From assembly GCA_032718865.1 (NCBI GenBank), contig JALUTQ010000035.1:310001-374000 (forward strand): a DNA stretch of 64,000 bases, read 5' to 3'. The notes below the pieces were generated by a model. That model was not told the DNA's origin, made no database searches, and saw nothing but the letters and a program-made list of their open reading frames with translations. Position 1 is the stretch's first letter, and each line of letters begins with the position of its first letter. Source of the DNA: Tilletia caries. Taxonomy: Eukaryota; Basidiomycota; Exobasidiomycetes; Tilletiales; Tilletiaceae. Shown in pieces: positions 23,184 to 33,535 of this stretch. The translations under genes were made by a program, and so were the position numbers.

Positions 23184-23807
23184 AACTTGCCCTACTCTAC
23201 AGTTATCTATGATCGACTTCACCCACATGTCCGAGCCCTGCACGTTAAAGATGTTGCACAAGCGCACATCAAGCGGGAAGCGTCTCGTCGCAGGAAAAGT
23301 GGGGCTGAGCTTCCCGGTTGGCGTTGCCCCAGATGAGCCGGGTGTGTCTTCCGACCGAGGCGTGGCTTACGGCAGTGGGGCGATGAAGAGAGCCCCAAAA
23401 TCGCTCGCTTCCTTCTTTCTCCCGCTCTCTCTCTCTCTCTGGCACTGCAGCCGAATATTGTAGCCCTCAGTCATGCTCTTCCTTCCCCGTATCCCGATTC
23501 ATTTCGTGCCTCCGCCAGCATAAGGCAATTCTCATCCGATGTAACGCAGGCGACAGCCGGGTTCATGCAAAATTCAGGCTGAGCCGCCTCCGATGCCAAC
23601 CCTATAAAGAGGGTTCAAGCTGACTGACAAGTCCATCCCACCCAGTCACTCTCTGCATTCCCCTCCATCCTCCTCCTTGACAATTTCCTGATCCCTCTCC
23701 TTCCAGATAGCTTCTGTCCACACTCATTTCCCTCCTGCTTGGCACCCAACCGTGTCACAGTCATTACCTCTATCAACAGCCTCATTCATCCACGTTACCC
23801 CACAACG
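23184..23807. promoter_or_regulatory. Intergenic with TATA box of secreted pepsin-like gene
   Basis: No gene seen. CCCTATAAAGAGG at about 23598 lies some 200 bp before the ATG at 23808 and is a good TATA candidate. A CT-rich tract (about 23630-23720), common near fungal transcription starts, follows. Confidence 0.5.
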
Positions 23808-25144
23808 ATGCAGATTCGTTCCCTTCTAGCAATTGTCCTCCTGGCATTTCAGCTTCAGGTGCGACCGACAGCTGCCTCTTCGGCCGAAGTCCAGAACTTC
23901 GCCACATCGACAGGCGGTCATCACTCCCAAGGCGGCCATCACCATGGCGGCCGCCCGAGATCGCCCAAGGGCCTCTTGGTTGCGCCTCTGCATCAAATTG
24001 TCAACTTCGATCTTCCGCACTCGACCTCACACTTAATTGAGGTTCGATCCGGTCGTTCCAACCTCCACCTTTCTCTTGACGCCCGTGAGTGTCCACTCTT
24101 CAGAGCTCTGTGCCCTTGCGCATGCTTACTCACCTTGCCTTCTCCGGGGATGAAACAACAGAGTTCACTGATTTAATCGTAAACAGTGGCAAATATAACC
24201 CCAAGTTGAGCCCCAAGTCCGTCAACACCAAGCAGCCCTTCAACGTCACACGTGAGTCATGCGCATCTCCGGTATCCAAATCCAAGGTACTTTTTCAAAG
24301 CTGACCCTGGACATCTCATAGGCACTGACTACGAGAAAGCGGTCGGTTCGTTGTACACCGACACCTTTTCTATCGCCGGTCTCACCATCCAGCACTTCCC
24401 CATCGGGCTCGGCAAAAACAAGTGGCTCAACGCCCCAGCCGCCGACGGTCTCCTTGGCTTTGCTTTGGCCTGGCCGTCGGAGGTCCCTGGCCCAAACGTC
24501 CCCTTCCTGGCGGCCCTGAAGCAGTCTGGTGCGATCAAGTCTGCTTCGATGGGTCTTGCTCTTTGGAAACAGGGCGGCGAGGTCAGTTTTGGCGGTGCGA
24601 ACCCGAAGAAGTTCAAGGGAAAGATGGAATGGGTCGATGTTCCTGCCCGCTTCCCGTTCTGGTCGACACCCGGCAAGCTAGGCGGTGTCGATGATGTCCT
24701 GATCACGATGGATACCCAGCGCATGACAGTCAATGCTCCGCGGGGTATCGCGGACAAGATCTTCAAGACGCTCCCCGGGGCTATATTGTACACTGACGAA
24801 TTTGGTAGTAAGTGTATTGCAGATCAGAAGAGCATCTTCATCGAGCAAGGAAAGACAAAAGGCTGATCAATTCTTTTGGGGGCGTCTCAGTCTCGAGCGC
24901 GCGGTACCCGTGCAACAAAGCCCCCCAGATCATGGTCGAGTTTGGCTGCGTCAAGGTTCCCGTGGGCGGCGCCACGGACGTCAAGTACGGTCCCGACCCG
25001 ACGTTTTGCGTCGCCCCTGTGGCGGGAGTCGACGACACAGCCGTCCCGAACGGGGATGTGATCGCCGGTGCTTACCTCTACTCGAACCTTTATGCCGTTG
25101 TCGACATGGAGAAGGGCGCCGTTGGCTATGCTGCTCGTGCCTGA
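23808..25144 (+). CDS. Secreted pepsin-fold (A1-like) protein lacking both catalytic motifs
   Basis: Four exons (23808-24084, 24162-24251, 24322-24807, 24891-25144; all introns phase 1) give 368 residues. There is a signal peptide (residues about 1-22), a His-rich linker (GGHHSQGGHHHGG), then a pepsin-like bilobed layout: strand and flap region, LLGFALAWPS resembling the DGILGLG turn, and a C-terminal GAYLYSNLYAVVDMEKGAVGYA typical of the last A1 strands. The first active-site position reads LIVNSGKYN where DTGS is expected, and the second reads MDTQRMTV instead of DTG-T. With Asp replaced by Asn in the first motif, proteolysis is not expected; a binding or inhibitor-decoy role is possible. 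A related gene is at 60987. Confidence 0.8.
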
Positions 25145-25495
25145 ACACTTTCGCTTCCTCACCTTCTCTGTTGTAGCCTTCCGTCCGACTTTCAATCACT
25201 TCCCTTCCACTCCTTCACAATTCACATTCACATGCCCATACTTTCAAATAACCCATGTAGGCATTTGCTGCGCTGGCAGGTGTGATGGGTGATACGAAAA
25301 CCAATCACAACATGCTACTTTACTTCCTTCCTTCCTTATCCTTCCTCTTCATCGAGGTTGATCCCAGCACAGATTTCCTTCACCAAGGTCGGGCACCCCT
25401 TCTGTAGCAATCAGCATTGTTCAAGGCACTCTTACGAGTGTCTGCGTTTCATATGGAGTTTCCGACAGCTATGTATGTATACATCTCGCATGTAC

Positions 25496-26039
25496 TTAAG
25501 CACGCCCAACCGCGTTCTGGGACTCGAGAAGTCTCCTCATCTCATCGATAGCTTGTTTTTGTCCATCTTCAGCACGTTCTGCCAGGGCTATCAGCCGGTT
25601 GACGCGTTCCACCCTGGCAGGCGTCAGACCTAGTGCCACTAGCCGCCGCGCCTCGGTGAGGAAACGGTCCCAATTGCCAGAGTGAATCTCTGTTCCGAAC
25701 AGGCAAGGTCGAACTCAGTTGTCAGATGCACATGTCTGGAAGAGTCCCTTGCTGAACACACGAACACTCACGGAATACCTCGTACAAAATATTGGACTCC
25801 GCTCCACCTGGGGGATCTACGCGCCTTTCAAGCTGCACGCCACGATGCACAACTGTCAGCATCTCATCGAAGGCATGCCGGCCATCGGGCAGATCGATCG
25901 ATGCACTCACAGCAGTGGACGGCTGAGCCAGAGCCGGACAGGAGGGGCAGATCGCTTCCGGCAAGGGCGTAGCGGTGGCTCCCGTAGTGAGAAGGAAGAC
26001 GAGGTGGGGAAGCAGAAGAAGGAGGCAAGGGTAGAACAT
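25496..26039 (-). CDS. Secreted APLPEA-family protein, copy 4, intact
   Basis: Minus-strand exons 26039-25911, 25832-25772 and 25689-25496, phases 0 and 1, encode 127 residues. Exon 1 is again exactly 43 codons, with signal peptide MFYPCLLLLLPHLVFLL and TPLPEAICPSCP. Exon 3 is helical and charged (RVERVNRLIALAERAEDGQK). It is the most diverged member yet keeps exon sizes, phases, donor sequence (GTGAGTGCATCG) and core promoter, so the family layout is old relative to copies 1 and 3. It lies between a secreted pepsin-like gene and a transposon nest. Function unknown; likely secreted. Confidence 0.75.
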
Positions 26040-26153
26040 GTTTGTTGAGGTCGATGTGATGTTGTGACAGCAGAAGTGTGCAACACGGATGAGCTGTAAA
26101 AGAGATTGAGAAGTTCGTGAAGATGGGGATCAGTCTTGAAACTTTGTATCTCA

Positions 26154-26173
26154 CCCCTTATATAACCTTCACC
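26154..26173 (-). promoter_or_regulatory. TATA core promoter of copy 4
   Basis: Reverse complement reads GGTGAAGGTTATATAAGGGG, the family core promoter, about 120 bp upstream of the ATG at 26039. Confidence 0.7.
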
Positions 26174-26282
26174 GAGTGCGAATCAGCGTTAACCAGCCCG
26201 TGGCGGTTAAAGGAAGAGCCGCGTCAGTCGAGCTGAAGGTAGCCTTGTTCGAGCATATAGCTTAGATCGAAGTTACAAGTAA

Positions 26283-26299
26283 AGGGGTAGTCACAAAGT
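26283..26299 (+). repeat. Outer element TIR, left
   Basis: AGGGGTAGTCACAAAGT, preceded by TAA. Confidence 0.6.
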
Positions 26300-26509
26300 A
26301 TTTTTTAAAGCTCCAGAGTTCTTCCATTTTGGGCTCCCTTATTGAGGCCCCCAAAGTCAGACAGTCAGAACTGGTCCAGAGACCACTGGTAGAGTTTCGA
26401 TGGTTATTCATTTGCTAATATAGCGCAACACCCCCAGAGAGGTCAAAAATCCGCAGATCATACACGATAGCTACCCAACAACATCACCAATCATCAGGGA
26501 TTTTAGCTG

Positions 26510-26770
26510 TTCTCGCACAGGTCAGTGCGAGACCCGTGTGAGGATCAATCGCACAGGGTCTCGCGTGCGACATATGTGCGACCAGGTCTCACACTGAGGG
26601 TCGCACCGAGAGTCTGAGCGACGCTATGTCGCCCATACTGAGCTCGCACGAACAACCCGTGCGCACCGCGACCCGCGCAGGCCTCGCGCCGACCCGCGCG
26701 ACTGAAGGTTCTGAACTGACGTCGCCCTGGCCTCGCACTGACCTGTGCGACGAGGCAAAACCTTGGTGAA
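26510..26770. repeat. Left subterminal GTGCGA array
   Basis: More than ten GTGCGA/TCGCAC-type motifs in both orientations, of the kind transposases bind in CACTA subterminal regions. The match at the other end is 35370-35490. Confidence 0.75.
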
Positions 26771-29700
26771 TTTTTCAGAGTTCCGCACGGCACGATGCAG
26801 GTCACGTGATCATTGATGGGAGATCAGCTCGGCAGCCGTGAGAGAGAGCGGTTCTGCGCTCAGCGGGCTAGCCTGTCACATCCTCCGTGCTGCTTGTTCA
26901 CTCCTGCTCATCTGCTTTCTCTAGGCCTACAGAGCTTCTACACACCCCACGGCTGCCATCGGTGAGTGACGCGGGCGTTGCGGCTAAAGTTCGATGATAT
27001 CAGGTCGTCACTCGTCAGTCGTCTCCCTCTTCCCGGTAGGGCGTAGGGGGACGCTCTGTGGCTGCTCTCCCAGTCGCTCTGTGTCATCTGCTGTCTGTAC
27101 TCTCACTTCTTGCTCTGACAAAATCTGATATTTATCCGTTTATGATGACCAGCAGCACTCAGCAGCGCTCCCTCATGCCCCCCCATCGCGCGGGGCCGCC
27201 GCGCAAGGCTGGAAAAGATCGAGCCTCTGGGAAGTGGTGGTGCGGATGCAGCGTAAACGGCCGCGGCTCCTCTGCTCAGCAGCTTCGTCAAGTTTCCGAG
27301 CGCACATACTTCTATCACAAAGCGCAACAGGAGAGGCACAACGCAGACGGTCAATTCCTTCTTGGCGGTTCTGATCAGCTTCAGTCGTCAACTTCCGCAT
27401 CCACCTCCCAGCCGTCTCATGCAGTCACCGACGAGGACCACCAGCGATCTCTCAACAGTCTTGGCCCTCATGACGCAGCCTCTGACGAGGCAGGTTCCCC
27501 AGATTTGGACCTCGGCCCAGGATTGGAGTTCGATTCATTTCCTGCAGACGCTGCAGCTAGGTTCAGTCCTGACTTCTCCCTAGACAGTGGAGACAGTACT
27601 GACGATGATACTGACTCAGAGTTTGGCGACGGTGTGGAAGCAGATCCGGTTCTAGATCCCGACCGCGCCATTTTCTCCGTCCTCGATGACATCGATAATC
27701 CTGAGCAGCAACAACCACCAGCAACATCGATTGACACAAACAGAAGGGCGCCCGCGTCCCTCACCTCTCCCCCTCTCCTTGCTGAGCAGCGCGCATATAG
27801 TGCCCTTGCTCGAAAGTGTATGGTGTTGGTGACCGCCCTTTGTGTCTATTTTGGCCTTGGAAGGGAGCCGGCCGGCTTACTTCTAACATTTTTCTCATCC
27901 ACCATTCAGCCTCTGCTCGATCCTGACACTTCCCCAGTCCCACTGCAGATTGACACAGTCCGTCGCCATTTGGGCATTCTTCCTCAGCTCCAGCACCATG
28001 CAGTATGTCCTGAGTGCGAACGGCTAGCGCGACGGACTGGTGGATCGGACAGCTGCGTCTCGTGCCAGACGCCCCTATACGAGCGACCCGGCAAACCCCT
28101 CGTCACGTTCTCGTACCAGTCTCTCATCGAATGGTTAACTTGGCTGCTTCAACAGCCAGGGATCGAAACTGCGCTTGGGGAGTGGAGGGATCGAGACCCT
28201 GTCTCTTCCATGCGAGACATATACGATGGTTCCGCCTGGAGCTCGGAGATCGACTCGCGGGGTCTACCTTTCACCGATCACAGCCTCTCTATCCTCACCT
28301 CCTTGGGAATTGACTGGTTCTCTCCTTTCCGAAGCCAGTACACGTCGTGGCACTCCACTGGTGCTGTGATGATGTGTGTGCTGAACCTTCCACCTCGTCT
28401 CCGATACAGTGTCTCATCCTCATACATCGCAGGTTGTACTCCCGGACCTAGCGAACCGAAGGCTACGCGAGTCGGCGAGTATCTGAAGCCCATGCTCGAC
28501 GAGCTTGCTCAGCTGGACAAAGGCGTGATCATTCGCACCCATTCGGCACCAAAGGGGCGCCTCGTGCGGCTCCGTGTAGCATTCTATTGTGGGGACACGG
28601 TTGGACGGAACAAGATTTGCGGGTTTCCGTCTCACAGCGTGCGAAAGGGCGAATTCTGTGGCTTTTTGTACCGTCGATTTCGAATCAAAAGTGATGGCCT
28701 TCGACCGCACCATCGAGACGCGCGACCCTCACCAGCATCGATCAGACGCGGAGCGGTTCAAGCAGCCATTCACGAACAAGGAGCAGCGCGAATATCACGA
28801 ACGAAACACAGGCGCACGAGACAGTCCACTCCTCCAGCTGCCCTACTGGCAATCGGTCTCGAGAGCGCCCGTGGATTTCATGCACTGCCTCGAGCTGGGG
28901 CTCGTCAAACGACTCTTCCATCGCGTTCTCATTCAAGGGGAGGTTATCACGGCCGAGCACCTGAGGATTGTTCAACATAGGCTGGGGACTTGTCGTGTTC
29001 CCCATTCCGAGCAAGCCCCTGATCGACGGCTTGGCGATCCAGGTGGCGGGTCTGCAACTGCGGCACATTGGTCGACGTTAGGGCGAAGATTGCTTCCTCT
29101 CCTCCTTTTTGTGGCATGGCGGCCAATCCTCACGACGAATGGTGATTTAGAGCACGTGGTGACGTCGGTGGACAAAACTGCAGGTGTCGCACCTCAGCCC
29201 GTTGCTCAGCGACGGCAGCAAGGAGCCGCATTGCTACCAGAACCACCACCAGCAAAGATCAAAAAGCCCCGCAAGACACTGCGACACACCACGCCGATGA
29301 ACGCGAGGACGGTGTGGCGCAATGTGGTCCAGCTGGCGGCTGTCACAACGTTGGCCGCGCAAAGGGCGATTCTGCCCAACGAGATCGACAAGCTGGATGC
29401 CATCCTCCGCGACTATGGTCGCACAACTGCCGATCTTTTTGGAGCCCGAGCGATCATCTACAACCTACACCTTGCCTCCCATCTGCCCGAACACATTCGG
29501 CGCTTTGGACCCTGCTACCACTTCTCAGCCTATCATTTTGAGAGGATGAATGGTCAGCTTGGTCGAACCTCCACAGATCGTCACCGAAATGGCGAGATCG
29601 AGACAACGTACACGACCGCATTCATCACCAACGGTCGATTTGAATATCAGCTCGCCCGCGAGGAGATCCAGCTTGAAGCCTCTATCAGCAGGCGCATGCC

Positions 29701-29910
29701 TCCTATCAAGCGTCCCGTCCTCGATCAGCTCACGTCTCAGTCTCTTCTCTCAACCATTGGTATCGTCGAGGTATTGTTGTCGGCCGGTGATGCGTACGAC
29801 CCCCTCTCCGAAATTTACCAGCAGCTTTGCAATCACCTTCACCGTGCGTTTTCTCATACCACTCTCTGCCTCCTTCCCATCTGGTCCAGCCGGTCCGACG
29901 GGATCAAGAT

Positions 29911-29975
29911 CATGCGACGCATGAGGCAACATGCGACGCATGAGGCAACATGCGACGCATGAGGCAACATGCGAC
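29911..29975 (+). repeat. 19-bp tandem repeat, three units
   Basis: CATGCGACGCATGAGGCAA occurs at 29911, 29930 and 29949, followed by a partial unit. It lies inside the transposase coding sequence. Confidence 0.95.
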
Positions 29976-30332
29976 TCTTACTTTTGGCCACCTCATCTTC
30001 GGTGGCATTGGCGTGCGAAAGAACGCCAGCACCAGCCGTACATACGCGGTCGTGGACGCCCCGGACGGCAGCCTGGATCTCTTCCACATCCAGAATGTTC
30101 TCACTCATGAGCTTCATACACCAGAACAAACCCATACCAGCGTTTTTCTTCTCGGTCGTCGCGCAGTCCGACAATCAGTACCCACGTTCGACGCCATCTT
30201 TGCTGCATCTTATGCCGATATCCTACGAGTTTTCTGGACCGTCTCAGACAGCTGGCAGACTTCCGAGCTTCTTCCGGCACACCAACTCGTTTCCGACGCA
30301 GCCATTGTCTTCATGGACAACCTCGCTGGAGT

Positions 30333-31011
30333 TAAGGTTGTCCCCGGAGTTGACGCGGAGCTGGGGTTTTGCGGACTCCGCACTCCTCCGACGGAGGGCT
30401 CCGCCGGAGGCGAAGCGCGGAGCTCACTTTTGACAAATTTTTGATCTTAAAAAAGCACGGAGTCCGCTTGGAGGACTCCGCCGGAATTTGTGCGGAGGCG
30501 GAGCCCAATCCTGGGCCCACTTGCCAAATGTGCGGAGCGCGGAGTCGTCAAAATTGTGTGAAAATTCCGGCGGAATTTCCGCGGAATTCCGAGAAAATAG
30601 GCATCCTCGAGACACCCGCAGGGAATAAAACAGGCATCATCATCCGTTGAGAACTTCAAAATAGCACTAGAGTCAATACCGCAACAATGTCGGATGGTGA
30701 ATGTATAGCTCTGAGTGTATTAGAGTCATTCTGAGAGCAACTTATACCACCACTGCGCTCCGACGGAATTCCGCGGAATTCCGAGCTCCGCATACACGGA
30801 GCACGGAGGAGCATTACGAAAACGCACAGAAAAAACGCGGAGCGCGGAGCTGGGATTTCAACTTTTGTATAATTCCGTCGGAACGCGGAGCTGGTTTTTT
30901 TCCGCTCTGTCTTAGTCTGCGGAGGCGGAGCTCGCCTCAGAAAGTCATAATTCCGGCGGAATTTGGAAGTGCGGAGGCGGAGCCCTCCGCGTTACTCCGG
31001 GGACAACCTTA
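30333..31011. mobile_element. hAT-like MITE, 679 bp, in the transposase gene
   Basis: Ends TAAGGTTGTCCCCGGAG and the complement CTCCGGGGACAACCTTA. The 8-bp duplication GCTGGAGT occurs at 30325-30332 and 31012-31019, the hAT signature. The inside is full of CGGAGGCGGAGC, GCGGAGCGCGGAG and CCGCCGGAATT motifs in both orientations, probably subterminal binding sites. No coding capacity. Confidence 0.9.
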
Positions 31012-31381
31012 GCTGGAGTGTCGCCAGGCGAAGATCAACGATCAGGTACGTCTTGCTTTCAGTCGTTGCTCGAACAAGCACACAACCATGAGACGTTCAT
31101 CAGGCATCAGCTGACCACAAATCCACACCCTACATCCCTCTCCCACTTCAGCACCCTAGGAACTCCACCGCCCACCACTTCAGCTCATATCCATACCATC
31201 ATCGTCATCCTCGTCTTCATCATCGACCTCGACTTCATCGCTGTCCTCTTCAGCTCCTCCTCCACCCAGCTCATCTTCTCCGCCACCTCCAATCCCGCTG
31301 TTTGCTTCTCCGAGAAGCACCAAGTCGGCAATGGGCGAACCCCAACTCCCTGCGCTCTCCGCCACCGCTCCCCGCTCTGGT

Positions 31382-33535
31382 TTAAACGGAGGTGAGTTTT
31401 TCCTTCACGTCCAGAACAAGATGCGGATACCGTTCGGCAAAGGTGGAGCTGACGGCGATTCGCGGTACCTCCGCTGGCAGTGGGTCTTGATGCAAAGTCA
31501 GGTGAGTAGCCTCTAAGACTCTACACTTGATGTTCGAAGCTGGAGCACGACGCGCGAGTTTGTGCTGAAGGTCCTTGTTTTTCTTTTTGACCACCATTCG
31601 GGGATGATAGGCCGAAGCGTCTTGGTTCGTTTTTCCCGGCGCAATGTCGTCCAAGCCAAGATCGTCATCGCTGACATCGTCCAGACCCTCCTCCATCCCA
31701 GACTCGTCCGCCTCAATGCATGGAAGGACAACCATATCGGCCATCGCACCGCTGATCCTATCTGAGCCGCCCCTAGCAACCTTGTGGCGGGATTCTCGTC
31801 GCGCTTTGCGACGTTTGGTCCGGCGGTCGGTTTGGTCCTTCGCGTCCTTCTTCTCCTTCATGGCGGCAGCCCCCACCTCTCGCTTCTGTCGACAGGTGCG
31901 TTTCAACCATTCTAGCGATCGATGACACGCGGCATAGATATACTTTTGCGTGCGAACATTCTCTTCATCAGGCAAGTCGAACTCGTCTGCCTTCTCCATG
32001 ATAGTCCGCGTATGCTTGGACAGGATGGCTTTAAACTGACGATCGTCAAGTCTCCCTTCCATCCAGTCCAACCGATCCATCGGCTCTCCGACCAGCTCAC
32101 CCTCTTCTGCGGCTGCGACTGCAGCGTTGGCGATGGGGATATGCCGCGGCCAGTCTGGTGAGTCTCTCGAAACGGTTGGATGGTGGGGCCATCCCTCGTT
32201 GCTATCGATGCCGAATCCAGCACGCAGTAGCTCAAGGAAAGCGTCCTGGATTTTGGCATCGGGCCGACCAGGCTTCGTCCGGGCGCGCTTGGGAGGCGGC
32301 TCTGCCGTAGAGTCCGATTCGTTGCGACGGCGAGACCTCTGCGGCGAGGGGTGTTCGGAGTGCTGACCATCTTGTTCATCCACCTTTCTCTCCAGAATCA
32401 CAACCCGCGCCTGCAGCCTCTGCAGCTCTGACAGTTGAGCGCGCATATCACGGACACCTTGCTCCAGGAGCTCTTGGTGCCTCTGGTGAGTCCTCAATGA
32501 CCGCACCATCGTCTTCATCTCGTCGAGTTGAATGCTGTTAAAGACGATGACCACCTTGTCCCCTTCAGAACGACTGGGATCCACATCCAGGATGTCCACC
32601 AGCTGGTGAGCGTCGCTGAAAGAGTTGGCAGCTGCATGATACGATTCGAGCCTTTGATCGATGTGCTGATCCCATTCTTTTGCAACCTTCTTCTCGTGAT
32701 CTTCCAGCCTCTTGAGGACATTCTCCATCAAGGCGTCCTCGAGCTGTTTTTGCGTCGCTGAGCCCTCGTGGAGACGACCACTTGCTCCTGCACCTGCCCC
32801 TCCACTAGCACGCGCGATAGCGGCCGAGACAGTGGATCGAGCGGCGGTGGCTGCGGTTGCGCGTGCTGCAGTGATGGTAGCAGGAGGGGCCGCAGCAGAC
32901 CCAGCAGCAGCTGCAGTAGCAGACCCACGACCGGCGGCAGCGGCCGCAGCAGCAGAAGCAGCAACAGTAGTGCCACGAGCAGCGGCAGCGGCTGCAGCAG
33001 CAGAAGGAGCACCACGGGTGGCGGCGGCAGCAGCAGCAGCAGCTGCGCGTGCGGCGGCGAGAGCAGGAGCACGAGCACGAGCACGAGCGAGGGCGGCGGT
33101 GGTAGCAGGAGTGCGAGCGGCAGCGGCAGGAGCAGCGGCAGTGGTAGCAGGAGCAGCGGCAGCGGTGGCAGCGGTGGCAGTGGCGGCGGTGGCAGTGGCG
33201 GCGGTGGCAGTGGCAGGAGCGACAGCGGCGGCAGGAGCAGCAGCAGCTCCATGAGCCCGAGCGACAGCGGCAGAGGCGGCAGCACCTCGAGCACGAGGGA
33301 CAGCAGCGGTAGGAGCGCGAGCAGTGGCGGCGGCAGCGGCAGGAGCAGCAGCGGCGGGAGCGCGAGCGGTGGCGGCGGCAGGAGCAGCAGCGACGACAGG
33401 AGCAGCAGCACCTCCAGTGGCTATAGCAGCAGACACGGCAGCAGCTGCGCTCGACGCGACTGCGCTCGTTCCGGCATCGGCGGTAGCCTGGCCGACACGC
33501 GCACCGATCCTTCGTGCGCGGACAGGTTGACTCAT
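31382..33535 (-). CDS. Transposon-borne protein with Ala-rich N-terminus and coiled coil
   Basis: 717 residues, opposite to the transposase and inside the same element. Residues about 20-240 are an almost continuous Ala/Thr/Pro/Arg low-complexity tract built from imperfect GCN codons. Then comes a charged coiled-coil segment (KRLEDHEKKVAKEWDQHIDQ; LLEQGVRDMRAQLSELQRLQ), a basic stretch (KRARTKPGRP) that may bind DNA, a globular-looking part (WPHHPTVSRDSPDWPRHIPI), and a C-terminus with KERKK-like basic and acidic tracts. An acidic frame at 31365-31180 (EEDSDEVEVDDEDEDDDD) could be a further exon. No known domain recognised. Co-carriage and convergent layout suggest an element accessory gene. 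Confidence 0.6.
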   Translation of the reverse strand: MSQPVRARRIGARVGQATADAGTSAVASSAAAAVSAAIATGGAAAPVVAAAPAAATARAPAAAAPAAAAATARAPTAAVPRARGAAASAAVARAHGAAAAPAAAVAPATATAATATAATATAATAAAAPATTAAAPAAAARTPATTAALARARARAPALAAARAAAAAAAAATRGAPSAAAAAAAARGTTVAASAAAAAAAGRGSATAAAAGSAAAPPATITAARATAATAARSTVSAAIARASGGAGAGASGRLHEGSATQKQLEDALMENVLKRLEDHEKKVAKEWDQHIDQRLESYHAAANSFSDAHQLVDILDVDPSRSEGDKVVIVFNSIQLDEMKTMVRSLRTHQRHQELLEQGVRDMRAQLSELQRLQARVVILERKVDEQDGQHSEHPSPQRSRRRNESDSTAEPPPKRARTKPGRPDAKIQDAFLELLRAGFGIDSNEGWPHHPTVSRDSPDWPRHIPIANAAVAAAEEGELVGEPMDRLDWMEGRLDDRQFKAILSKHTRTIMEKADEFDLPDEENVRTQKYIYAACHRSLEWLKRTCRQKREVGAAAMKEKKDAKDQTDRRTKRRKARRESRHKVARGGSDRISGAMADMVVLPCIEADESGMEEGLDDVSDDDLGLDDIAPGKTNQDASAYHPRMVVKKKNKDLQHKLARRAPASNIKCRVLEATHLTLHQDPLPAEVPRIAVSSTFAERYPHLVLDVKEKLTSV

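Larger units (their letters stand above)
27142..31060 (+). pseudogene. Plavaka-type transposase gene, three lesions
   Basis: The frame opens at 27142 (another ATG at 27058). After an N-terminal acidic stretch come the family landmarks: CPECERLARRTGG, GDTVGRNKICGF-SH-FC-x-FC, then PVDFMHCLELGLVKRLF (the D-x-MH motif of this class) and HLPEHIRRFGPCYHFSAYHFE near the end. Three breaks are visible. A T-run at 28663-28667 has one T too many for the frame to continue. A 19-bp repeat at 29911-29967, present three times, shifts the frame; with one copy the two frames join. A 679-bp MITE at 30333-31011 splits the C-terminus, which resumes as SPGEDQRS. All lesions are read directly. Catalytic residues are not assigned. 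Confidence 0.85.

Noticed and set aside
26510..26770. Possible CRISPR-like or tRNA-like array
   Set aside because: The repeated GTGCGA units are short, irregularly spaced and in both orientations, and match the far end of the transposon; they are subterminal repeats.
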